DNA of 64,000 nucleotides from the NCBI RefSeq assembly GCF_013407835.1, contig NZ_JACCBI010000001.1:3162001-3226000 (forward strand), written 5' to 3'. The translations under genes and the position numbers were made by a program. The notes under the pieces were generated by a model, which made no database searches, was not told where the DNA came from, and saw nothing but the letters and a program-made list of their open reading frames with translations. Each line of letters begins with the position of its first letter. Within the stretch, counting starts at the first letter, position 1. Positions 6,801-14,175 of the stretch are shown here, in pieces. Source of the stretch: Agromyces atrinae (GTDB lineage: Bacteria > Actinomycetota > Actinomycetes > Actinomycetales > Microbacteriaceae).

Positions 6801-9314
6801 TCAGCAGCGGGTCAGCTTCTCCACCGCGGGGCTGAGTGCGCCCGGCCCGCCGATGAGGAACACGTCGCGCGTCGATCCCGTCGCGAGCGCTCCGCGCACC
6901 GACTGCGGAACGCACGTCGGCAGTACCACGTAGAGCGGCGACTTCGAGGCTGCGGCGACGGCGGCTCCCGCGAGGGCGTCAGCGAAACCGGTGCCGGTCG
7001 CGAAGTACACGCGCGGCACCGAGCCGGGGAAGTCGACGGCGTTGATGCGTGCGCTCGTCGCGTACCGGTCGGCGCCCTCGAGACGCTGCACGGCGTAGCC
7101 GCGGCCCGTGAGGTCGGTCTCGATCCGCTTCGACACGGCACCCGTGCCGCCGACGATCGAGATCTTCGACGGTGCGAGCTCCGCGAGCAGGGTGCGGGTC
7201 GGGCCGTCGAGGGCGGCGGCTCCGTTCACGAGCACGACGGGGGCGGCGCGACCGCCGGCGGATGCCGCGGCGGAGAGCGCATCGGGGAAGTTGGCGCCCG
7301 TCGCGACGTAGGCCTTGTCGACCGCGCGGGAGCCGAACGCGTAGTCCACGAGCTGACGGCCGGTGTCGTAACGGTCGGTGCCGGCGATGCGCTTGACCGA
7401 GCGCGGGCCGCCGAGCGCCGCGAGAGTCTGCTTCACGCTCTTCTCGACGGCCGCCGAGACCGCGCCCGAACCTCCGACGATGACGACCTTCGAGGGCTTC
7501 AGGCGCTCGATCTCGGCACGGATGACGGGGGTGAGGCGATTCGACTCGGTGAGCAGCAGGGGCCCGCCCTCGACCGCTGCAGCGGGTGCGGCCGCGAGCG
7601 CGTCGGGGTAGTTGGTGCCCGTGGCGAGGTAGACGACGGGCGCCGTGCTCGGGAAGCCGTGCTTCGAGATCGTGACCGCGGTCGCGTACCGGTCGGCACC
7701 TGCGAGGCGCTGCGTCTTCGCGACGAGACCCGAGAGCGTGACCGCGACCGAGGCCGTCGCGCCCGTCGACTTCACGTCGATGCGGATGCCGGGGGAGGGC
7801 ACGATGCGCTCGCCCGCGGCGACGAAGAACCGACGGCTCGACTCATCGGTGCCGCGGGTGCGGAGCGCGAGGGACGTGGCGTTCGACTGCCCAGACGGCG
7901 TCGCAGCGGGGATGCGCAGCACGCGCACGCCGGTGCCGAACTCGGGGAGGGAGACGTAGTTGTTCACGGTGCGGTAGAACGACGTCGCGTCTCGTCCGGT
8001 GCCCGATCGGTACTCGACGTAGTACGCCGCTCCCGTCAGCGGGTCGAACACCTGCAGGCCTCGCGTGCCCGCGGTGGCCGAGGCCGCTTCGAGGTTCACG
8101 GTCGTCGTGACCGGGCCCGTCGCTCCCGCGGGGAAGCCGATCCGCTGCAGACCACGCCCGGGAGCGAGTGTGCCGAGGGTCGTGCGGTGCGTCACGTTGA
8201 GTGCCGCGGGGACCTCGGTCGAGGTCAGGATGCCGCCGCCCCCATCGGTGATGTAGAAGCCGTATCCCATGACGTCGTAGAGGTCGCCGTACTCGGTCGG
8301 GGTGCAGACGGCGGGGTCGTCGACGGCCGACGAGGTGCGGCAGTCCTGCGAGTTCGAGTGGTCGAGGCCGATGTTGTGGCCGAACTCGTGCAGGGTCACC
8401 TGGCGGTCGATGCCGGGCTGCACGCTCGCCCACATGACGCCGCCCGCGTGGATGTTCTGGGTGAACGAACCGAGTCCGCTTCCGCCGCCGCCGCAGCCGG
8501 TGTCGATCACGAGAAGGTGCGTCGGCGTCGATCCGCCCGTCGGGTACGACATGAAGTCGCGGCCGAAGAGGGCCGCACCGCGCTGCCACGAGTCGAGGGC
8601 GTCGCACGACGATGCCATGCGCTTGACCGACGTCGTGCGCGAGATCGACGAGATCTGGCCCGCGGTCTCGGCGACCCAGAACTCCTGCAGGTTCGCGACG
8701 ATGCGGTTCACGTCCGAGTCGCTCACCGTCTGACCGCCCGTGGCGACGACGACGTCGAGTCGGTGGGCGCGCGGCGCGACGAGCGCCTGAGCCTCGAACT
8801 CGGATGCCGGGTCGATGGGTGCCGGGGCGCCGTCGAGGCCGGGGCCCGGCTCGAGAGTCGCCGACTCGACCGCGAATGCGACGTCGAGAGGCAGGGCGGT
8901 GTCGATGGTCGTCGTGCCCTCGATCGAGTCGGGCGTCATGAGGGCGTCGAGTTCGACTCCCTCGACGGTGGCAGCGACCTCGTCGGGCACCGCGACGACG
9001 CCCTCGAAGCGGTCGCCCGTGCTCGAGTCGGCGAGGGTGTCGCCTTCGATCGCGAGGACGCGGCCGTCGTCGAGCACGAGCGAGTAGTCGTAGGAGTGCT
9101 CGGCGGGAGTGTCGAGTGCGGCGAGCGCGTCATCCGCTGAGACGACGGCGTGCGGAGTCTCGACGGGCAGCACGAGGAGCTGGCCGGAGACGGCGAGGCT
9201 CGCCTCGCTCGCTCCGGAGTCGACCTCTTCGGCGGCGACGGCCGAACCTCCGACGAGGGCGATCACGACGGCGAGGGCCGGCCCGAGCGCAAGCGATTTC
9301 ACAAGTCTGGACAC
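6801..9314 (-). CDS. Secreted metzincin-type zinc metallopeptidase with three CWB2 repeats
   Basis: An 837-residue exported protease predicted to attach non-covalently to the cell wall. After a signal peptide (LALGPALAVVIALVGGSAVAA) comes a ~170-residue propeptide-like region, then a catalytic domain with HEFGHNIGLDH (first His = residue 309), matching the metzincin pattern HExxHxxGxxH, followed by a Met-turn (YDVMGYGF). A beta-rich region follows, then three cell-wall-binding type 2 repeats (each starting R(L/I)xGxDRY and containing VGGxGAVS-like turns), ending GGPGALSPAVEKLTRC. GTG 9314 is chosen because GAAGGG lies just upstream; an in-frame ATG at 9395 would add 27 non-signal residues ahead of the signal peptide. 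Substrate unknown. Confidence 0.88.
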   Translation of the reverse strand: MSRLVKSLALGPALAVVIALVGGSAVAAEEVDSGASEASLAVSGQLLVLPVETPHAVVSADDALAALDTPAEHSYDYSLVLDDGRVLAIEGDTLADSSTGDRFEGVVAVPDEVAATVEGVELDALMTPDSIEGTTTIDTALPLDVAFAVESATLEPGPGLDGAPAPIDPASEFEAQALVAPRAHRLDVVVATGGQTVSDSDVNRIVANLQEFWVAETAGQISSISRTTSVKRMASSCDALDSWQRGAALFGRDFMSYPTGGSTPTHLLVIDTGCGGGGSGLGSFTQNIHAGGVMWASVQPGIDRQVTLHEFGHNIGLDHSNSQDCRTSSAVDDPAVCTPTEYGDLYDVMGYGFYITDGGGGILTSTEVPAALNVTHRTTLGTLAPGRGLQRIGFPAGATGPVTTTVNLEAASATAGTRGLQVFDPLTGAAYYVEYRSGTGRDATSFYRTVNNYVSLPEFGTGVRVLRIPAATPSGQSNATSLALRTRGTDESSRRFFVAAGERIVPSPGIRIDVKSTGATASVAVTLSGLVAKTQRLAGADRYATAVTISKHGFPSTAPVVYLATGTNYPDALAAAPAAAVEGGPLLLTESNRLTPVIRAEIERLKPSKVVIVGGSGAVSAAVEKSVKQTLAALGGPRSVKRIAGTDRYDTGRQLVDYAFGSRAVDKAYVATGANFPDALSAAASAGGRAAPVVLVNGAAALDGPTRTLLAELAPSKISIVGGTGAVSKRIETDLTGRGYAVQRLEGADRYATSARINAVDFPGSVPRVYFATGTGFADALAGAAVAAASKSPLYVVLPTCVPQSVRGALATGSTRDVFLIGGPGALSPAVEKLTRC

Positions 9315-9463
9315 GGGGTTTCCCTTCGGCGCGGGCTTCGACCGATTCGTTGCCACAGCGGACTGTACCGCGATCGGTGTTCGTTCGGCCATCATCCCCG
9401 TTCGAGTGCCGGTGGCGTCGGGGTCGCGAGCCGGCGTTGCGGCCCCGATGGGCGCGAATCCAT

Positions 9464-9492
9464 GTGTAAGAAATTCAAGTTACAGCTATAAT
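9464..9492 (+). promoter_or_regulatory. Consensus -10 TATAAT with flanking inverted repeat, leaderless XRE promoter
   Basis: TATAAT at 9487-9492 is 6 bases from the ATG at 9499, predicting a leaderless transcript. Immediately upstream TGTAA (9464-9468) and TTACA (9480-9484) form an inverted repeat where a self-repressing XRE protein could bind. The stretch is clearly richer in A+T than the surroundings. The -35 region (around 9464-9469) is not a good match to TTGACA. Confidence 0.6.
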
Positions 9493-9498
9493 CAACGC

Positions 9499-10077
9499 AT
9501 GTCCGATCTGATCCGCTCCGCACGTCGACGCGCTGGCCTCACGGGCACTGAGCTCGCTGACCGCCTCGGTGTGAGCGTCGCTGCCGTCTCTCAGATGGAG
9601 AGGTCGGAGCGCGACGGTCGCATTCAGATTCACACCCTCGAGCGAGCGCTCGATGCCATGGGCGAGCGACTGCAGCTCGCCGCCAAACCGCAGTCGCCAC
9701 TCGACGCCTACGCACCAGAATCCGTCACGAGAGAGTTGAACAAGGCGCTTGATAGCAGAGACACCGCGTTCGCTCTGCGGCTGCTCACGCGAGCGGCATC
9801 GGTCGTTCGGGAGAATGCGCAGAGCTTCGAGCAGGCCGAATTGGAGTATCGACCCTCCGAGCTTGCTGACCGACGATGGGAACAACTCTTCCGGGCGCTC
9901 TACGGTGATGCGCTTCCGGCGGAGCGTCGGCCGACGTGGGCCCTCCCCGAGAGACTTGATCGCCGCTGGTATGTATCCCAGTTCGAGCCATTGCGTGAGA
10001 GGGCGAAGGAGTCCACGCCCCAACGCCTCCGCGAGCTCAATATCTTCATCGATGAGCGATCGCTGACGCGAGCATGA
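9499..10077 (+). CDS. XRE-family HTH regulator, putative antitoxin
   Basis: A 192-residue protein with an N-terminal Cro/C1 helix-turn-helix (~5-55: GLTGTELADRLGVSVAAVSQMERSE) and a C-terminal region of ~130 residues with no motif I recognise. The next gene, a nucleotidyltransferase-like protein, starts inside its stop codon (ATGA at 10074), an arrangement typical of toxin-antitoxin operons in which the HTH protein neutralises the toxin and represses the operon. Use of codons that are rare elsewhere in the window and a less GC-rich composition suggest acquisition by transfer. The ATG at 9499 is fixed by the -10 box at 9487; the frame is open further upstream but this part overlaps the divergent gene's promoter and signal-peptide region. 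Confidence 0.75.
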   Translation: MSDLIRSARRRAGLTGTELADRLGVSVAAVSQMERSERDGRIQIHTLERALDAMGERLQLAAKPQSPLDAYAPESVTRELNKALDSRDTAFALRLLTRAASVVRENAQSFEQAELEYRPSELADRRWEQLFRALYGDALPAERRPTWALPERLDRRWYVSQFEPLRERAKESTPQRLRELNIFIDERSLTRA

Positions 10078-10607
10078 AGCCCTTCAGGATCGAACTCGAT
10101 CCCGAACAGACGCGCTGGCTGCTCGATGAATTGAGCCGCCGGCTCACAGCGCGAGGGGTGAGCGGAACGATTCGCGTAGCGGGTGGAGCTGCGATGGCGC
10201 TCAACTTTCCGGACGACCCCGAGGTCCGGGTCACGAGCGACATTGACGCCGTGTATGAGCCGAAACCTGAGATCGACGAGCTGATCGCCGAGATGGCCAC
10301 CGAGTTCGGCTTGCCACCACGGTGGTTGAACTCTTCGGGCGCAGCCTGGTTGCGCGTCGATCCGCCATCCGCCGATGCGGCCGTAGCTATATCGATTGCC
10401 ACTCCGTTGCAGCTCATCGCCATGAAGCTGGCTGCGTCCCGAGAGCAAGACCTTGCAGACCTGAAGATTCTTGCGCGCCACCTCGACATCACAGACCCGG
10501 ATGAACTCGTCGACATTGCCTACCGCGAGTACGGGGAGGATTCCGTCGAGCTCGCCGATGGCCGCGATTCGTACCGAGTGATCGCCCGGGCGATTCTTGC
10601 GCAATGA
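10074..10607 (+). CDS. DUF6036-like nucleotidyltransferase, putative toxin
   Basis: A 177-residue protein with a minimal nucleotidyltransferase signature: G-G at residues 37-38 (RVAGGAAMAL) followed by TSDIDAVY with aspartates 56 and 58, which would bind metal. Later, PLQLIAMKLAASREQDLADLKILAR is the helix typical of the AbiEii/DUF6036 group, carrying the Lys and Asp residues conserved there. Such proteins often form toxin or abortive-infection modules with an HTH partner by adding nucleotides to tRNA or another target. Function is inferred from family and gene order; DUF6036 members have been little studied. ATT and ATA codons (for example around 10387-10396) set it apart from its neighbours. 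Confidence 0.7.
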   Translation: MKPFRIELDPEQTRWLLDELSRRLTARGVSGTIRVAGGAAMALNFPDDPEVRVTSDIDAVYEPKPEIDELIAEMATEFGLPPRWLNSSGAAWLRVDPPSADAAVAISIATPLQLIAMKLAASREQDLADLKILARHLDITDPDELVDIAYREYGEDSVELADGRDSYRVIARAILAQ

Positions 10608-10720
10608 CGTCAGTGGGGCGAAGAAGCCGCTCGCTGTCGGGATTCGATGATCTCCGGCGCTGCTCAGTTCCTAGAAAGGGTCAAGTCCTGCCGCGAACCC
10701 CCCCTGTCAGCCGTGCTCGT

Positions 10721-10726
10721 TAGGAT
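10721..10726 (+). promoter_or_regulatory. -10 TAGGAT, probable leaderless recQ start
   Basis: TAGGAT is followed by 6 bases and the recQ ATG at 10733. No Shine-Dalgarno sequence precedes the ATG. Confidence 0.5.
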
Positions 10727-10732
10727 CGACGG

Positions 10733-12739
10733 ATGACAGGGAACCCCGGCGCCGACGATTTCGACGACATCGCGTGGAACCTCGACGAGTTCGCTCCGCC
10801 GCCCGATCCGTATGACGCTCCGCCGCCGCCGTACGATGCGCCTCCGTTCGATGACGGGGCCGACTTCCGTGCGGCGTCGCCCGCGTCATCCGCTGCTCCC
10901 ATGACAGCGGTCCGCGCTGCCGCACCCCCGCGCTTCACCGATGCCCGCGAGGCCCTGCACACCGTCTTCGGCTACGACGCGTTCCGCGGCGAGCAGCAGC
11001 AGATCATCGAGCAGGTCGTGGGCGGCGGCGACGCCGTCGTGCTCATGCCGACCGGTGGCGGTAAGAGTCTCTGCTACCAGATCCCCTCCCTCCTCCGCGA
11101 GGGCACGGGCGTCGTCGTATCGCCCCTCATCGCCCTCATGCACGACCAGGTTCAGGCCCTCCGCGCCGTGGGTGTGCGCGCCGAGTTCCTCAACTCGACG
11201 CAGCAGGCCGACGAGCGTGCCGAGGTTGAGCGCGCGTACCTCGCGGGCGAGATCGACCTGCTCTACGTCGCCCCCGAGCGTCTCAGCAACGAGGCGACCA
11301 AGCGCTTCCTTGAGCGCGGCACCATCGCGCTCTTCGCCATCGACGAGGCGCACTGCGTGTCGCAGTGGGGTCACGACTTCCGCCCCGACTACCTCGCGCT
11401 CTCCGAGCTCGCCGAACGCTGGCCCGACGTGCCGCGCATCGCGCTCACGGCGACGGCGACCGAGGCGACGCACCGCGAACTCACCGAGCGGCTGAGCCTC
11501 TGCGAGGCCCGCCACTTCGTGTCGAGCTTCGACCGACCGAACATCCAGTACCGCATCGTCTCGAAGAACGATCCGCGGCGCCAACTGCTCGACTTCATCC
11601 GCACCGAGCACCCGGGCGAGGCGGGCATCGTCTACGCGCTCTCCCGCGCGTCGACCGAGAAGATCGCCGACTTCCTCTCCCAGAACGGATGCCGCGCGCT
11701 GCCGTATCACGCCGGACTCGACGCCCGCGTGCGCGCCGAGACGCAGTCGCGATTCCTCCGCGAGGAGGGCATCATCGTCGTCGCGACGATCGCGTTCGGC
11801 ATGGGCATCGACAAGCCCGATGTGCGCTTCGTCGCGCACGTCGACCTGCCGAAGTCGGTCGAGGGCTACTACCAAGAGACCGGTCGCGCCGGCCGCGACG
11901 GCGCACCGTCGACGACGTGGCTCGCCTACGGCCTTCAAGACGTCGTGCAGCAACGCCGCATGATCGACGAGTCGCCGGGCGACCTCGCCCACCGGCGCCG
12001 CATGCAGCAGCACCTCGACGCGATGCTCGCGCTCTGCGAGACGGTGCAGTGCCGTCGCCAGAACCTGCTCGCCTACTTCGGGCAGTCGAGCGAGCCGTGC
12101 GGCAACTGCGACACGTGCATCACTCCGCCCGCCGCGTGGGACGGCACGGTGCCCGCGCAGAAGTTCCTCTCGACGATCGTGCGGCTGCAGCGCGAGCGCG
12201 GCCAGCGCTACGGCGCCGGTCACCTCATCGACATCGTGCGCGGCAAGCGCACGCCGCGCGTCGACCAGTACGGTCACGACACCCTCGCGACGTGGGGCAT
12301 CGGCGACGACCTCTCCGAACAGCAGTGGCGGGGCGTCGTGCGCCAGCTCCTCGCGCAGGGGCTGCTCGCCTCGGTCGGCGAGTACGGAACGCTCGAGCTC
12401 ACCGACGCCTCGGCCGAGGTGCTCGCGGGCCGCCGTGCCGTCCAGCTCCGCACCGAACCCGAGCGGGCGTCGCGCCCATCGCGTCGTGCGCCGAAGGCCG
12501 GCGAGACCGAGCTCGACGGGCCCGGCGAAGAGCTGTTCCAGGCGCTCCGCGCGTGGCGCGCCGGCGAGGCGAAGGAGCAGGGCGTTCCCGCGTACATCGT
12601 CTTCGGCGATGCGACGCTTCGCGCGGTCGCCGCCGAACGACCGGCCTCGCTCGAGGCGCTCGACGGCATCACGGGAATCGGCCAGAAGAAGCGCGACGTC
12701 TACGGCGAGGCGCTCGTCAGGGTCGTCGCCGAGAACTGA
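10733..12739 (+). CDS. recQ: ATP-dependent DNA helicase RecQ
   Basis: A 668-residue 3'-5' DNA helicase for recombination and fork repair. It has an unusual ~65-residue Asp/Pro-rich N-terminal extension (DFDDIAWNLDEF, PPPDPYDAPPPPYDAPP), then Walker A MPTGGGKS (~105), the DEAH box (~203), motif VI QETGRAGRDG, the zinc-binding cysteines CRRQNLLAYFG and CGNCDTC (~440-462), a winged-helix RQC region, and a C-terminal HRDC domain (~588-668, ending ITGIGQKKRDVYGEAL). Length and domain order are those of complete bacterial RecQ. The start is supported by the -10 box 6 bases upstream. Confidence 0.95.
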   Translation: MTGNPGADDFDDIAWNLDEFAPPPDPYDAPPPPYDAPPFDDGADFRAASPASSAAPMTAVRAAAPPRFTDAREALHTVFGYDAFRGEQQQIIEQVVGGGDAVVLMPTGGGKSLCYQIPSLLREGTGVVVSPLIALMHDQVQALRAVGVRAEFLNSTQQADERAEVERAYLAGEIDLLYVAPERLSNEATKRFLERGTIALFAIDEAHCVSQWGHDFRPDYLALSELAERWPDVPRIALTATATEATHRELTERLSLCEARHFVSSFDRPNIQYRIVSKNDPRRQLLDFIRTEHPGEAGIVYALSRASTEKIADFLSQNGCRALPYHAGLDARVRAETQSRFLREEGIIVVATIAFGMGIDKPDVRFVAHVDLPKSVEGYYQETGRAGRDGAPSTTWLAYGLQDVVQQRRMIDESPGDLAHRRRMQQHLDAMLALCETVQCRRQNLLAYFGQSSEPCGNCDTCITPPAAWDGTVPAQKFLSTIVRLQRERGQRYGAGHLIDIVRGKRTPRVDQYGHDTLATWGIGDDLSEQQWRGVVRQLLAQGLLASVGEYGTLELTDASAEVLAGRRAVQLRTEPERASRPSRRAPKAGETELDGPGEELFQALRAWRAGEAKEQGVPAYIVFGDATLRAVAAERPASLEALDGITGIGQKKRDVYGEALVRVVAEN

Positions 12740-12750
12740 CGCCCGCCCGG

Positions 12751-12784
12751 GTCATCCGCCGTCGGTCGAACGCTGACGGATGAC
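12751..12784. terminator. Inverted repeat between convergent recQ and TetR genes
   Basis: GTCATCCG (12751-12758) and CGGATGAC (12777-12784) can pair, with an 18-base internal stretch. The position between two convergent stops suggests a shared terminator, but the stem is short and has no U-tract. Confidence 0.4.
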
Positions 12785-12807
12785 GCGAGCTCGCGGCATC
12801 CGTCGGC

Positions 12808-14043
12808 TCAGGCGAGCACCTGCTCGAAGTAGGCCGACAGCTCGGCCGCGACGTCGACGGCGTCGGGGTCGTAGAGCCACTGGATCTGCAGGCCGTCCCA
12901 CAGGGCGACGAGCCAGACGCCCTCGTGCTCCGGGTCGCGCCCGGGCGCGAGGTGGCCGGCCGCGGCGAGCTGCCGGAAGAGGCCGACGAAGTGGGCGCGC
13001 ACGAGCTCGTAGCGGTGCCGGAAGTACTCGTGCGCCGGGTGGCTCGGTGTCGCCGCCTCGCACGAGAGCACGACGTAGAACTCGATGAGTCCGGGGAACT
13101 CGCGGGCGCTCCGCCGTGCCTCGGCGATGATGAGTCCCACGCGTTCGAGAGGATCGGAGCCGTCGTCGAGGGGCACCGAGCTGACCTCGGCGTCGCGCGC
13201 TTCGAGCACGGCGATGAGCAGGTCGTCCTTCGATGAGAAGTGGTGCAGCAGCGTCGACTTCGGCACGCCCGCCTGCTCGCCGATCTCGCGGAGGCTCGTC
13301 GCGTGGAATCCGCCGCGCGCGAAGAGGGCCGTCGCCGCCGCGACGATCGTGCGACGGTTCTCGCGGCCCGGACGGTAGCCCGCGGCCTCGGCGTCGACCG
13401 GCACGGGGGGCAGCGGCGGAGCGGTGGCGACGGCATCGACGGCAGGGAGTCGATCGCCCCGCAACTGTGCGGCGTGCCGTGCGAGGTGGGTCGCGGGGTC
13501 GATCGCACCGCCCGTGTAGAGACTCAGCAACTGCAGGCCGTCCCACGCGGCGGCGAGGCGGATGGACTCGCCGCGGGGGTCGGTGACGCCCGGCAGCCGG
13601 CCGGCGTCGCGCCCCGCCTCGATGCGCTCGGCCGACAGGGCGAGGAGCCGCCGGTAGCGGTCGCGGAACGCGGCGTGGGTGGGATGACCGGCGACCGTCG
13701 CCTCGCCCGCGAGGGTCATGAACAGTTCGAGGTAGCCGGGCGTCGTCTGGTTGCGACGGGCGACCTGCACGATGTCCTCGAGGGGCACCGCATCGTCGGC
13801 GACGGTCTCGATCTCGGCCTCGTTGGGGGCCTCGAGCGCAGCCACGATCTCGGCGAGGATCTCGTCCTTCGACGCGAAGTGCCGGAGGAGCCCGGGGTGG
13901 GAGAGGCCCGACCGAGCGGCGATGTCGCGGAGGGACACGGCTCGGAAGCCGTCGCTGATGAACAGCTCGCGAGCGGCCTCGACGATCTGTGCGCGGCGCG
14001 CGAGCCCGTTCGCGTAGCGCGTCGGCGTGGCGGTATCGGTCAT
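12808..14043 (-). CDS. Double TetR-family regulator (two TetR units in one chain)
   Basis: A 411-residue protein containing two complete TetR/AcrR units in tandem. The first HTH is at ~10-60 (IVEAARELFISDGFRAVSLRD, then RSGLSHPGLLRHFASKDE), followed by its ligand-binding helices ending GLQLLSLYTGGAID; the second HTH begins at ~225 (IVAAATALFARGGFHATSLRE, GVPKSTLLHHFSSKDD), with a matching C-terminal half ending GLQIQWLYDPDAVD. The halves are clearly homologous but diverged, so this is an old internal duplication. It is divergent from a transporter/beta-glucosidase operon and probably represses it in answer to a glycoside. The ATG at 14043 has an excellent GAGGAGGAGAG ribosome site just before it. 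Confidence 0.88.
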   Translation of the reverse strand: MTDTATPTRYANGLARRAQIVEAARELFISDGFRAVSLRDIAARSGLSHPGLLRHFASKDEILAEIVAALEAPNEAEIETVADDAVPLEDIVQVARRNQTTPGYLELFMTLAGEATVAGHPTHAAFRDRYRRLLALSAERIEAGRDAGRLPGVTDPRGESIRLAAAWDGLQLLSLYTGGAIDPATHLARHAAQLRGDRLPAVDAVATAPPLPPVPVDAEAAGYRPGRENRRTIVAAATALFARGGFHATSLREIGEQAGVPKSTLLHHFSSKDDLLIAVLEARDAEVSSVPLDDGSDPLERVGLIIAEARRSAREFPGLIEFYVVLSCEAATPSHPAHEYFRHRYELVRAHFVGLFRQLAAAGHLAPGRDPEHEGVWLVALWDGLQIQWLYDPDAVDVAAELSAYFEQVLA

Positions 14044-14091
14044 CTCTCCTCCTCTCATCGGCTCTGACTCGAGGCTACCGGCGCTGGCCTC

Positions 14092-14131
14092 GCAGCAATG
14101 TTACCAATCGGTCGGGATTGAGTTATGCTGC
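14092..14131. promoter_or_regulatory. Putative TetR operator between divergent regulator and MFS gene
   Basis: Nested inverted repeats in the divergent intergenic region: GCAGCA (14092-14097) with TGCTGC (14126-14131), and CAATC (14105-14109) with GATTG (14116-14120), with nearly the same centre of symmetry. TTACCA (14101) and TTATGC (14123), 16 bases apart, could be a weak promoter for the MFS gene that the operator would cover. Confidence 0.45.
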
Positions 14132-14175
14132 TGCTCGGGTCGATAGACCCCGGTCTCCGCGGAAGGACACACCCC

